From Pisolithus tinctorius (taxonomy: Eukaryota; Basidiomycota; Agaricomycetes; Boletales; Pisolithaceae): a DNA stretch of 64,000 bases. The position numbers and the translations under genes were made by a program. Under the pieces are notes generated by a model. The model saw only the letters and a list, made by a program, of their open reading frames with translations, made no database searches and was not told the origin of the DNA. Shown here one piece after another: positions 23,567 to 35,234 of this stretch; positions within the stretch are counted from its first letter, which is position 1; every line of letters begins with the position of its first letter. The DNA lies in contig JANFAH010000003.1 in the NCBI GenBank assembly GCA_024663395.1, forward strand, positions 1,674,001 through 1,738,000. Direction: 5' to 3'.

Positions 23567-25015
23567 ATGCCTGGTGTCGTGTCAATCTCTTATCCTACGT
23601 TAGTGTCGTCACCGCTTTCATTGCGAACTTCCATAGGCGAGTCTGTATCGACTTCTGATGGTAGGGTCGCAATACCTAACTCCCCATTAACGTTCAGAAC
23701 AAGCATTCGGGTCTCATCCCCAGGCACTCGGCATTATTCTCGTTAAGGATCTACCAAGTGTCTACAAGTCTTACAGAGAGACGCTGTTGAAGTTTAGTTA
23801 CAAATACGCACATTTACCAGAGGATGTCAAAGAGCGTTATACCGATCCGGACAGCAGCTACAGGTGTGAATTCAAGGTACTGCTGAGACACTTGCCTGAC
23901 AGTGGTTTGCGGATAGCTTTGGGTGGTCGCATGGAAAGGTTAGCCTTTTTGATGATGTTGAAGGGTACTTACAGATGTGATAACGCAGGAAATTATGAAC
24001 GGAAAGCCAGGTGGGTTCTGCGAAGGCCTAGTCGCACGCATTTCTTCAAGCAGTTATCTAGACACTCTAAAAGGGTCTTATTATGCTAACCCCATCGTCG
24101 ACGTCCCCAATGTATCGCCAGCAATAAGAGAACAACATCGGGAGTATTACCGAGAAAACATCTGTAAGCGGTTTCGCTCTGCAACAACAGACACTAACCT
24201 AAGGCAGGGCCGGACGCCAATGAGAAAGGTGTCGAGGGGTTCGAAAGTGCATTTAAAGACCTCGGAAGGTAGGATCGACTGTAATTGGTTGTGTACATGG
24301 TTTTGTCATCGTCGATTCCCCCAGGTTCGTCTTCCAGGTGGGATGTGAGCTGGCTGCGGCCTGCGAGCCTTTTGGTCAGTCGACCAAACCGGCGTCTGCG
24401 TGATGGGTATTTCTTACCGGAATACCCTTAGTTTCAAAGCACTTGGGCGACACGTCATTTTCTCTAGCAGAACTTATTGCTCGTTCGCAAACCACCAAGG
24501 CGCGGCTCCTACATTACTTTCCCCCTAACCCAGCAGATGTGAAAGAGGTGGATGACGAACCCATCGATAGCTGGTGCGGCTTTCATCTTGACAATTCGCT
24601 TCTGACCGGGCTGTGTGCAGTAAGTCGGTCATTGATGGAACTAACTGTAGATTGAACGTGCGTTTAGGCCGTGTTTTTGCGAGAGGAAGATGACGGACAG
24701 CCGAGCGTGGTTCCCTCCCCTTCCCCAGAATCCGGCTTATATATTCGAACTAGGGGAGGTGAGTTAACCAAGGTTTCGATACCAGACGACTGTCTGGCCT
24801 TTCAGACCGGCGAAGCCCTTGAACTAGTCACTGGCGGAAGGCTGCGGGCGACCCCACACTGCGTTCGTGTTGGAGGAAGTTGTGAGAGGATATCAAGGGA
24901 GACTTTTGCATTGTTCATGCAACCCGACACACACCAGAAGGTGTCTGCTACTGAGACTTTTGGACAATTCACAAAAAGAATACTAGAAAAGCACTATGGG
25001 AAAAACTCTATGTGA
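23567..25015 (+). CDS. 2-oxoglutarate/Fe(II)-dependent oxygenase-like protein (clavaminate synthase-like fold)
   Basis: Exon 1 starts MPGVVSISYPTLV. It joins (short intron ending TTCAG near 23696) to EQAFGSHPQALGIILVKDLP, the substrate-strand start typical of isopenicillin-N-synthase-like proteins, then RETLLKFSYKYAHLPEDVKE. The C-terminal double-stranded helix has H-x-D in WCGFHLDNSLLTGL and the distal His in RATPHCVRV after ALELVTGGRL. These are the expected three iron ligands, and the following Arg fits the 2OG site. It ends LEKHYGKNSM. The substrate is unknown. The gene converges with the sterol glucosyltransferase: only 83 bases lie between the two stop codons, so the transcripts probably overlap. 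Confidence 0.72.
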
Positions 25016-25098
25016 TTTGACAGCTGACGAATATCAATACCATCCCACGAAATTCGTTTATACTATAATACAGACAATCGATGGACGTGTTACATCCC

Positions 25099-28000
25099 TT
25101 ACGGATGACGAGACGATGTAGAATTGGAGCGTCGATGATCCGAGGACGCAAGGGCACCAGGAAGAACGGACATCACCGCTGCTGCTAGACTGTGCCGTTT
25201 TAGCGACGTGGGGTCACTCCGTCGAGAGCCAAACGACGATCGACTTTCATCTGGGTCTGAAACCATGCTCCAGTCTTCACTTCCACGCTGAGAGCCACCT
25301 GAGTCGTATCTCGATCGAGACCCAGCGCCCTCAGGCGTAGGAGACTCTTCAGCTTCTTCAACGGCGTTTGTTGGCCGCTTGATTAAGGAACGCGCATAGT
25401 CGAGATCGCGGTAGATGGCCTCAATGGCAGTCGCAACCCCATTTTCCTGCGACAGTATGTGAACATCCGAGTTCCGGAATAGCCACACACTTACCGAGCG
25501 AATTTGTTCCCCAACGAGCTTTGCTCGGTCAATTTGCTTCTGGTCCGTTGTAGCAACCACAAGGGCATCCTTTAGATTTTCGACGGTAAGCTTGCGAACG
25601 CTGGCTCCAATCCCCAACGCTTCAACACGGTCAGCCCAGAAAAACTGATCTCCAAAGAATGGCTTGATGATAGTCGGTATTCCAGCTATAAAGGTAGTTC
25701 ACAACGGGGGAATAATTCGAGAAGACACGGACGAACCACGAAGACTAGCCCCAGTTGTGCCAGCACCACCATGATGGCACGCAGCGTCGATGCGTCGGAA
25801 CAGCCAGTCGTGAGGTATAGATGAGATGGCGTATATCTGCTTTGGAAGTGGTTCTTCCGGTTCACAAGCTTCCGATGTCTTGGTATGTAGCCTGTCCGAC
25901 CATCCTTTGGAAAGAATGGCATAAACACCACTCTCGACAATGGCCTCGATGATACAGCGGGTCATCCCTCTCGGATCAGAGACCACGATACTTCCGAAGC
26001 CGATATATACCACTTTCTTCCCAGCTTGGTGGGCGTCATCAATGAAAGAGATAAGATCCTGAGGGGGCGTCCATTTCTTAGCCCCTACCTCGGCATCGTC
26101 CAGGAACCAATAACCTGCCCTGTCTGTTAACACACGGAACATTCGCAGAACCAGCCGGCTTGCCTGTGACACGAATCCATTCCGGCCAGTCAAGGGGCTG
26201 AGGCACAATCGTCGGACTAAAGTTGTACAAGAAAGGAATCTTGTGGGGTTCCATGCGATCAAGACTCGTATTCTCCAGGTGCAGTAAATTGCGACGCCAA
26301 CGGTTAATTTGACCGGAGATTGCACGCCAGAACACTTGATCAAACATCACATAAGACTGACAGAGTAAGTTAGGGATGTGTACTTGGAAAAATCTCCGCA
26401 TACCATGTAGTTATAGCCACCGCCCATCTGACCATTTTTCAGCGCCGTTAATCCTGATGTATTGAAACTCGACTGCGTACCTTGTGGTCAGGAACAGCGA
26501 AGGCATGAGGGTAGGCTCTGCGTCAAGGATATGACATTGCATTCCTCCTGACAGTAAGAAAACACGAACCTTGTTCGCGTCCACGTCATAGTGAAAGCTC
26601 GGAAATATGGGATCCTCAAAGCTTCTGCGATGTGATAACCCCCCATTGCGCTCGGGCTCTCAACGAGAACATCAGTGCCTTGACAGGCTTCCCAGGACGT
26701 TTTGAGCAAGTCATCCAACCATCCACGAAACTATCACCACCTAAGTGCTACGTTGGGTGTACAGAGGGAGAAAGTACCTTTAGAAGTCCTTCCTTCAAAA
26801 AGGAAACGGTAAAAGTGCCATTTTCCACACAGATCCGCATGAGCTCTGCAGGGTCTCCACCAACATAACCAAATTCAATGCCGTGCTTTGAAAGGTAAGA
26901 CCACGACAAAGAGAATGTAGTATAATTGTCTCACAGACTCAATCCACGCTTGAAACTCTCCGTGAGTAGCAATTCTACAGCGATGACCGTCTGCTATCAG
27001 GCCTTTCGCAAGGGCAATATAGGGTTGGACATCTCCTCTTGTGCCAACAGTAAGGAAGGTGAAATGCAACGACTCCTTGGGCTTGAATGTCAAGAACGTA
27101 GACGAGGCGGACGTAAACATGACGGCAGGCAAGGATTCTGACAAGGCCTCTGATGGAGGAGCAGGATCAGTATCGCTAGACGCTGAATTCCGGGGTTCGA
27201 ACTCTTCCAAGATCAGAGCATCGCGCTGGCCTTGGCTCAGTTTCGGGATCTCACCGCCACTGGGACGCTTCCTCAGGTCCTCCATTTGACGCTCTAGGAT
27301 AGAAACGAAGGCGGTCCGTCGGTCCTCAACGCCAAATTCGAAAAACAATTCTTCGTGGCCTTTGATAACAACGGTAAGGCCGTAGTGGCCAAACCTAGTA
27401 GCCCTCGACTTCTCCACATTCAGGATATCTCGAATGGGTAATATCATCTATACTTGATGTCAGTATCATCGGGAAGAGACCGTACACATGGACCTTGCCT
27501 TTGTTTTCGGAGTTAGTGGTCCACTGGATTTAAAACAAAAGTAATTTGACGACACATATAAACGCCCGTAAAGAGGTAGAACTCGAAATAGGTAACCTGA
27601 AAAGTCTTAAATCAAATTTAGCGGTCACCGTAACCCCCGCATAAAAAGCACGTACGACCAAGTAAAACCTCCCTGTCATCAAAGGCAAATGCAGCTCTGA
27701 ATTTCTCGGTTGTCTCCGGGTCGACTACAGCTTCAGCTGTCTCCAACACACTGTACCCGAGCTCAGCAGCTGTACCAAGGGGCTGATCGGAGGACGACCG
27801 CCGAGGTGCTGAATAAACCTCCCGCACACTTCCAAGACTTTGGGACGATGTAGGCGTTGGACCGATTCCAGTGGTAGAAACAGAGCTGCCCGCGGCCTTA
27901 CGGGCGCTTCGCAGCCAAGAAGGCACGCTCATATTCCAAGGAACACCCGATGGCAGGATCCTGATGGGAGATGAAGTATTAGATTCAATCGAAGGTGTCG

Positions 28001-30355
28001 TCGGTGGGTATGTGTGGTCTCGGACGAGTGCTGGAGTACTCGAGGGTATTGCAGGGGTGGAATTATACGTTGTGGGCGAAGCTAATTCATTAGCAGAGTA
28101 AGACTGAGGTGACGCTGTGATTGGGACGAATGTGCCACGTTTGGATATGTGCGTGTACTCCTCAGCGCCGTTTGGCGGTTCGGGTGAACTGGACATACGA
28201 GCAATTGGAAGAGGAAGGGAATCTTGAAACGGTCGAAAGAGTAACGATAGTCGAGACGGAATAGCGCCTTTAGCATCGGACGTAGGCAAGCTACGAGCGC
28301 GATCAATTCCGGGAGCTACACCTGTGGATGGCTTGACGGTTGTGTCTAATACAGCCTGGGGGGACGTGGGGGCCAGTGCACGATGGGTGCGCACAGCATC
28401 GCGAATGTGGTCCAAAGCAGCTTGTATGTCATGGAAATATGCGAAAAAATAGGAATCCGGGGAGTCGACTTTGTCCATAACTTTGACTTCGATCGTCTCG
28501 CTGAAATCCATAGCAGTGGATTTCTCTACATCGAGAATGACTGAATAAGGTATAGCAATCTGGACAAAAGTGAATAAATGCAACTTCTTCAAGAAACTGC
28601 AAGGCAACCTTGACGGTGTCCCCCATATTCTGCGCCTTAAACATCACCTTGCGGATTGCTTTGACCCACTCATCCCTGCTCGGAACCGAGTCCGCAGATA
28701 ACAGCACATTCTTCTGATTTGTCCGAAGCCGTATCTCCTTCTCACCTACCGGTTCACAAGCCATGACATATCGCAAATCGACAATCCCGTTCAGAAAGTA
28801 AGGATCCTATTTGGGAGGTCAGAATATATTCCAGTAAAAAAACGCATCGCAAGAAGCACCGATGAGGACTGGTACCAAGACAGCGCATCATTCTTGAGAA
28901 CAAACCAATATTTAATCCACCGCTTCGTCCGGGTGGCTTTCTTGCTGAGACTTCCAGATTTCAAAATTTGGTCCTGCAAAAGGTTGGAAATGGCAAGTGC
29001 CAGTAATAAAATATCTGTACCTCTCTACTTGGCATGTGGGCAAAAAAGCATATGTGCGAATTAGTGAGATACATATATCCCTGTAATACTACTCGCGATG
29101 AGTTGCATTTTCCGCCGCAAACTCTGAACTCACAGACGGAGCGCAGCAACCAACACGGCATCTCTGAGGCATAATGAGAATTGGCTCCTAAGTGCATGAT
29201 GATCACCTACCAGCCCAGACTTCATGGAGAACATCAATATCAAAGATCTCCCTGAGCTTCTCCGCCAAGCGAGCTCTGCGACTGACTTTCACAGTCGCCA
29301 TACTACCAGTACGACTGGCTGCCCGCCGTTTTAGGGACGTACTCAGCTCTGCAGCCATAACAAGTGGCGACGCCTCAGGTTTCCGAATGTCGTCCGGCCG
29401 CGGAGTCGTCGCTTCGAAGTCGTCGGCATCGACGTCGTCTTCGAAAGCCATGCTCAACTCCGGATCTGAATCAGTTTCTCCAGACACATCTGCCAAAACA
29501 GATCGTTGTTTCGCTGAGAGGTCAGGGAGGGAAGATCCTATATGTCTCGACCACGCCACCGGACGATAGATGGCATGGATAGACGACGCTACATGTCCCT
29601 CTGTGAATGAGAGGTTCAAAACCGTTGCTCGCGATATCCAAAGGGTGACGTACTGGAGCCGTCGTCAGAGTCGATATTCGGTGCCGTGGAAGACCCCGGA
29701 TCGTCGTCATTGTCAGGATCGTCTACCCATGGAAGTGCTTGTAGTGCTTGGATGAGTGTCTGAGTCCCGGCACGCATCTGTCATCAAGTGATTGTAAGAT
29801 TAGATTGCGAGCCCACAGCAGAACCCTTTACGCACAGACCCTACGCCCTGGATCGCTTGCAAGGATGGCCGGTCCGGGAGAGTTGGCGGAGGTGAAGGAG
29901 GCCTTATGAACGGGGAGTCGTCCATTGAATTGAGGGCAGATGCTCGTTCAGGTAAGGTTTGGGACTGGGTTGAGTCCGCATGTCTCTGAGGACGCGACGG
30001 TGGCGTCGAGAGACCGGTGGCTTGATCTACTTCAGTGAAGGATGTTTCACCAGGTCGTAATCGAATGAAACAAAGTACCTTCTGCTTGATCCCGGCCAGG
30101 GGTGTCCTTACCTTTACCCTTCCTATTCGAGCTGAACACACGACGAGATTCTGGAGACGTCGGGGAGGACTGCATTCTTCCAGTAATGCTCTTTCTGAGG
30201 TCAATGGTCCTTGCTGCGACCCTCTTGATACATTCTTGAGGTGAGACATGGTCTTCTCGGCCCTGTTCGCCGCTCTCGCCCTGAGACGACGGGTCTCGTG
30301 CGTCATCTGTGGAGACGGGACTGGTACGAGACTTTCGCGGAACTAACCTCGACAT
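25099..30355 (-). CDS. ATG26: Sterol 3-beta-glucosyltransferase (Ugt51/Atg26 type)
   Basis: A very large multi-exon gene. In protein order: Ser/Pro/Arg-rich N terminus ([15 protein letters not shown]), a first GRAM domain ([34 protein letters not shown]), a PH domain ([27 protein letters not shown]), a long Ser/Pro-rich spacer, a second GRAM ([22 protein letters not shown]), then the GT-B glycosyltransferase starting [22 protein letters not shown]. The UDP-sugar motif is near the end ([27 protein letters not shown], then [13 protein letters not shown]). This is the PH-GRAM-GT order of fungal Atg26, which glucosylates ergosterol at membranes and, in some yeasts, helps pexophagy. The C terminus is Ser-rich and ends TSSRHP. 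Confidence 0.93.
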
Positions 30356-30600
30356 TGGTGGTCACTGGTATTTCCGAGTGATATGATGAAGTAGTGACTG
30401 CTGGGCGGCACTGCACGTCTGCCTTGAGCGTTCGTCACCCCCGTTTGCTGAAATCACGTGATAGGCTGCGGGGACAACGGCACGCTTGTGTCGCGTGGAC
30501 GGCACAAGTGGGAGTCGCGTTAATTGAACTTCTCTCAGAGGACGACAGTCACGACTTTGCTTCTCGTTTCTTTGCTTCAGCACTGAGAAAAATAACGATA
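30356..30600. promoter_or_regulatory. Divergent promoter, sterol glucosyltransferase / Sur7-like gene
   Basis: 245 bases between two divergent start codons. A perfect TCACGTGA palindrome lies at 30454-30461, near the middle. Confidence 0.5.
30454..30461. promoter_or_regulatory. TCACGTGA palindrome
   Basis: Eight-base perfect palindrome in a divergent promoter; bHLH/Cbf1-type site by consensus only. Confidence 0.4.
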
Positions 30601-31672
30601 ATGAAGGGGGAGTATTGCATCGGAGGCGCATCTTTTCTATCGTAGGGCTTGCAAATTTTCGTGTTCTTCTGGACCTCACTGCCTTCTCAAGTGCCGTCGC
30701 TGTGCTACTCATGATCTTTGTCCATGTATGTCAGAGGAAGAAGTCTCATGGTCACAATCTTATCGACGCCCGCAGGTCGGACAAATCAACACCTCATCAG
30801 TCCCTTATGGAATTTCCATGGTAGCTCGTTCATGTTTTCTTTGCTCTCCTTGACTGACCGCGCTAACACAGGCAACTCTCAACGTCTCAGGCTATGGGTG
30901 AAGATTCTCACGCGGAGGTTTATCGCCTTATTGACGTCGACGTTCTCCAGCTACGCCCTCTATCAGGCTTTCCAAGATCCCATACAGGGCTTGTACACTG
31001 ACGATGCGTCACTGCCTCTAGGACAGGGGCTTGGGCTTCGACAAGAATATAAATTCGGCTTGTATTCGTACTGTGCCTATGTCAATGGCTCGGCAGGGTC
31101 CTGTTCGAACCACACTGTTGCCAGCAGATTCGAGCCGTACAGCGCCATAACAGCGGACATGCTGCAGAACTACTCGCAATACTCGGATTATATCTTCGTC
31201 GATACCACGTTCAAGAATTCATCATACCTGGGATACAACTCCCACGTCGCCTATTACTTTTTGCTATTCGGCACGCTCTTTGCGTTTCTCTCATTGTTGA
31301 CGTGAGTGCCACTCGGCTTGTTTCCCATTGTTTGCATCGTCTGAAGCTTTGTTCCAGCGGAGTCCTCAGACACACGTTTCTTTTCTTCATTTCAGCCGCG
31401 TTGGCCATCTTGTCCACGATCTTCATCCTGATCGGGGCTGCTATATGGACATCCTTGGTCAAAAAAGCGGAGGGCGTAAACACTTTGCAAATTTCCTCTG
31501 GCGTCCCGGATGGCATAAGCATGTCATACGGGACTGGGATATACCTTAGTTGGGCGGCCTTTGCATGCTTAGCGGCCTCCATTGTGCCATATTTGATAAG
31601 GTATCCGGTTGCTAATCGAGGACTCTAGTCATCTAACCGTGATTTTATAGTTGCTGCACTTACCGTGGATGA
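30601..31672 (+). CDS. Sur7/PalI-family four-helix membrane protein
   Basis: The start is only found by splicing. Exon 1 (30601-30642, MKGEYCIGGASFLS) joins at 30691 to AVAVLLMIFVHV, giving a first transmembrane helix. Without this intron the hydrophobic frame has no ATG before 30711. Next exons give GQINTSSVPYGISM and ATLNVSGYGYALYQAFQDP. An extracellular loop follows with GLRQEYKFGLYSYCAYVNGSAGSC, the GLYSYC signature of SUR7/PalI proteins, with several N-glycosylation sequons. Three further helices follow (YYFLLFGTLFAFLSLLT, TFLFFISAALAILSTIFILIG, YLSWAAFACLAASIVPYLI). It ends ISCCTYRG with the stop at 31670-31672 after a last short exon. Family: eisosome or cell-cortex proteins, or pH-signalling PalI; the branch cannot be decided. 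Confidence 0.85.
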
Positions 31673-31845
31673 GGTGACGTCGGGCACACGAAACAGAATG
31701 ATGATATGTTGGCGACACGTTTAACGAAAATGATACCACGCACACCCTGACACCCCACGCGAAACCCCTTTTATGTATGGAAATGACGGACAATGAAGCG
31801 TACATAGTAATGCATATTTATGGCCTGTCGACAAGGTGTGTGAAC

Positions 31846-31851
31846 AAAAAA
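31846..31851 (-). terminator. RNA polymerase III terminator of tRNA-Lys
   Basis: A run of six T on the minus strand, 11 bases after the end of the tRNA. Confidence 0.75.
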
Positions 31852-31862
31852 GAGAAGCCAGT

Positions 31863-31947
31863 AGCCCACCGCGAGGGTCGAACTCGCAGCCTTCAGATCG
31901 CCTAGTGGTTAAGAGTCTGACGCTCTATCCGATTGAGCTAGGCGGGC
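31863..31947 (-). tRNA. tRNA-Lys(CTT) with an 11-base intron
   Basis: The minus strand folds as a full cloverleaf. The acceptor GCCCGCC pairs with GGTGGGC (one G-T wobble), the D arm is GCTC...GAGC, the anticodon stem TCAGA/TCTGA, and the T arm GCGAG-TTCGACC-CTCGC. The anticodon loop CTCTTAA carries CTT after removal of an 11-base insertion, 31909-31899, lying one base 3' of the anticodon (after position 37), the canonical nuclear tRNA intron site. The T-arm sequence also serves as the internal B box. The discriminator base is T, as I recall for yeast tRNA-Lys(CUU). Confidence 0.93.
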
Positions 31948-32502
31948 GACAGACGAAGTGCGATGCTGTTGCTATAAGTATGTGCCCAAGGGCAATTGCC
32001 AATTGGAAACCGGGTGAACGGTATCTCCGTTTGAGTACAGCCTTGTCGTTGAAAGGAACGCCACACAGTTCCGGTATTCGTTGGACACATGCGTTGCAAG
32101 GGTCCTCACAATACTGCTGCAGGACGGAAGAGGCACCCCGAGCTTTCCATCACTCTTCATCTGATGTGTCGTGGTGATGGAGCGAGGCAAGCTTGCCAAG
32201 GGCGTGGCGCACGCACGAACGGACGACCGACGGGGCTACACGATGCGAGGTCGTGGAAGGCAATGCCAATCACAGCCGCGCATCTACCGTCGGACACCGC
32301 CGGTGCCTTTTGCTGAGGGCGCAAAAGGAGAATGAGTGGATGGAGATGAGTCAGCGACGATGACGATGCCGATGACAAATCGATATTTGTCCGTATAAAC
32401 AAAGTGTCGTGTTCCGCAGTCGCTGCTCCTCGTCCACATAACTCCCCACTTGACTCCTCCCAACGCCTTCCGCAACCAACGACGTCTGCGCAGCGCTTGA
32501 CA
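31948..32502. other. Intergenic: promoter and leader of the C2H2 gene
   Basis: About 555 bases, no gene seen. Numerous overlapping open frames near 32100-32600 have no motif. Confidence 0.5.
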
Positions 32503-33640
32503 ATGTCTGATCCTCGAGACGACAATTTGTTCTCTTCCTTTGAGCTGTATGGGCCAGAATACGCCAAGCAGCAGCAGCAGCAGCAAGGCCTTGACTTTGT
32601 TTCATTTCACTCGCCATCTGACATCCTCGCACCTCATCCCGATCTCTTCGAACTTGAATTGGACTCCAGCCTCGCGGCCTTCAACGAAGGGGTCCACCTC
32701 CAGCTTCTCACCGTTGACTCCAACGACGCTTACTCCTTTTTGAGATCCGACACCCCAACGTGTGGCCCCCCTTCCACTATCACAGCTTCCTCCGAGAGCG
32801 CCTACGAAACGCTCTCTTCTCGTTCCGAGTCCTTTTATAATTTCTCAGACTCCTCCTATCCCACTACGAACTGTCCCTTCCCTCTCGATATCGAAATGGA
32901 TTTCCAGCGCATCCGTGTAACGAACAGCGGATGTTCCGAGTACGGTACCAGCGCAGCTGTACAGGCCAACCCCAACAACATGCCCGTCACCGTAGACCCA
33001 AGTGCCTTCGGTGCTTTGCCCATCAGCCCTCGCAGTTCTCCCACTGCGCCCGTTGACCACTCCGTCAAGCGGGCCAGCTACTCCGATTATGGCGGTGCAT
33101 CCCGCATCGCCGCCGTTCCACGGTCCAGCACCGCCGACTTCTACCTGTCCTGTATGGGCACAGATCCTGCCGTCTCCCAGTCCGGCATGTCTCAGCTAGC
33201 TGTCACGCCCTGCCTCTCTCAGTCGAGGGCCGTCCGTAGTTCAGAGGAACATTCAAGGGACGATCCTCGCAAGAAATATCAATGCCCTACTTGCCCCCGT
33301 GGTTTGTCTCTTCTATCCAATTACATCCCCTCTACGTTGCTGACTGCTGCCAATAGCCTTTGCTCGTGCTTACAACCTGAAGACGCATATGGCAACGCAC
33401 GATCCTAACCGGCTGAAACCTCATGTATGCCCCCACCGTAATTGTGGACGTTCGTTCAGTCGCAAGCACGACTTGGGTCGACACCTCGTGAGCATTCATC
33501 GGGAGGAGTCCGTTCGCTCTTTGCCATCCGCAGCGCCCAAGCCTATCGGTGTCGACAGTGGACCGAGGGGATGGTGTGACAACTGTGGCAAGGGTTGGGT
33601 TGGCACAGCCACCGAATGTTCGTGTGCAGACATTAAATAA
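32503..33640 (+). CDS. C2H2 zinc-finger transcription factor
   Basis: Two exons; the intron near 33299-33358 restores CPTCPRAFARAYNLKTHMATH. The long N-terminal half is Ser/Thr/Pro-rich and disordered, with a run of six Gln at residues about 22-27 (CAG repeat 32567-32584). Two C2H2 fingers follow: CPTCPRAFARAYNLKTHMATH and CPHRNCGRSFSRKHDLGRHLVSIH. A short Cys-rich tail (CDNCGKGWVGTATECSCADIK) ends the protein, which suggests a third, unusual metal-binding unit. Finger pairs of this kind occur in Crz1-like and related fungal regulators, but the target is unknown. There is no Zn2Cys6 domain. Stop at 33638-33640. Confidence 0.85.
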
Positions 33641-34209
33641 AATACTCATTTGCGATGACCTCTGGTTCCCTGGTGGGTTGTCTTCTCTCTAGTTTCCGCA
33701 GCAAATTGATGTCGGATATTCAGGCCGGGCGATACTTGTCGCCAATCGCTTCGTCGTAGTTGATGATTGATTCGTCTGCTGCGCACATTTGTGACGTGTT
33801 CAGTCATCCATTCTACGCGTTTTTATTCGTGTATCCGTATCGTACCGTTCGTGCTATGTCACGGACCCAGCGACGAACGTGATCTCGAGCTCATGTATGG
33901 CAAAGGGTATTTTAACTGGTGCCTTCCGCGTATCTATGTTCTTTACTCGGCTGCCCTCGAACATTTCTATATGATTTTGTATATACCTAAACTGTGGATG
34001 GTCGTAACTATTTTGCTGCTTCGACGTCTCCCCTTCCGCCGCCTGCTTTTCATATTTTACCTGCATTTTGCTGTCTGTTGGGTGAAGGTGTGGTGGAATT
34101 CGATCAGGTTGTGGGCGATCACGTGCCCTGCGTATCCAATTAATTTCCGACCCTCTTGCAGAGGCAATGTTAGTACAAACCATTGCAACACCCCCTGTAA
34201 ACTGTTGAT
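33641..34209. other. Intergenic: C2H2 gene 3' end, AP-3 sigma promoter
   Basis: About 570 bases with no supported gene. An apparent open frame at 33767-34213 looks random. CACGTG lies at 34120-34125, about 90 bases before the AP-3 sigma start. Confidence 0.5.
34120..34125. promoter_or_regulatory. CACGTG box upstream of AP-3 sigma
   Basis: TCACGTGC context, about 85 bases before the ATG at 34210. Consensus-only inference. Confidence 0.3.
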
Positions 34210-35032
34210 ATGATTCATGCCGTGCTCATATGTGAGAGTTAGCATTCCTTTGCGCCCCGTACGGCTCCAAACTTTGTAGGACCCTAGTCAACACCTCTGG
34301 CATCCCCAGACTGACCAAGTTCTATACCCCCCTCCACCAATCCTCCCAAACCGTTGTCCAGAAGATTTTTTCTCTCATATCTGTTCGTCCCCAAGGACTC
34401 TGCAACTTCCTAGATGCACCCGAACTCGAGGCATTCCTGGGCCCCAAGGATGGCTCGAATGAACGGTGGAGAGTCGTGTACAGAAATTATGCTACACTTT
34501 ACTTTGTTTTCGTCGTCGACGGCGCAGAGAGCGAACTCGGAATACTGGATTTGATCCAGGTATGCTTGCTTGTGTCCTTGTTGGCTTCCTACTTCTCGCG
34601 AAATGAATCTCAAAGCCCTTCTGGAGGTGTTCGTAGAAGCACTCGATCGTTCCTTCCAGAACGTCTGCGAGCTAGACCTTGTTTTCCATTTCGATGAGGT
34701 ACGTCTGGGTTTTGATACCGATAAGCGTGCGGATCGCTGACCACATCCGCCAAAGGTCCATCATATCCTCGCAGAAATTATTCAAGGCGGTCTTGTCTTG
34801 GAGACAAACGTCGAAGAGATTAACAGTTCTGGTTGGTTATGGCCGTGTCTATTGCACCTCTGACATGACTCTTCCTTCCACAGTAAAATCGGCACTCAAG
34901 GCAAGAAAAGACTCGTTCATATCATCAAACCCCCTAGCCTTGGGTGGTAGTGTTGGAGGGTCACGGAATGGTGGCCTACCAACGCCCCTCAACTGGCTGA
35001 CCGATAGACTGACAGGTGTAAGTGGGCGGTGA
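34210..35032 (+). CDS. APS3: AP-3 complex sigma (small) subunit
   Basis: Five or six exons. Exon 1 is only 22 bases (34210-34231). Joined at 34288 it reads MIHAVLIFNTSGIPRLTKFYTPL, the start of clathrin-adaptor sigma subunits. Then follow WRVVYRNYATLYFVFVVD, ESELGILDLIQVFVEALDRSFQNVCELDLVFHFDEVHHILAEIIQGGLVLETNVEEI, the full sigma longin-like fold. The ILDLIQVFVE and VCELDLVFH text is closer to AP-3 than to AP-1 or AP-2 sigma. A Ser/Gly-rich tail ending LTGVSGR is typical of fungal AP-3 sigma. Role: Golgi-to-vacuole cargo sorting. Confidence 0.9.
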
Positions 35033-35234
35033 GGTCGCTGTTTGTGCTACATATTAAATACATTGCATACCGTGTACTATACAAGGCGACTATTTTGTCA
35101 ATTCCTGAATTATCATCATCAGCTTCACTTGAATAGCAACTACACAATTTCTTGCCAAGAGTTCCTTCACATGTACTATCTCGAGCAGCGTTCAGGAAAG
35201 CAATCACTCATGATGCTAGCGAGGCACCTAAATG

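Noticed and set aside
33767..34213. 148-codon open frame, hydrophobic
   Set aside because: No ATG context, motif or splice support; it overlaps the AP-3 sigma promoter and start.
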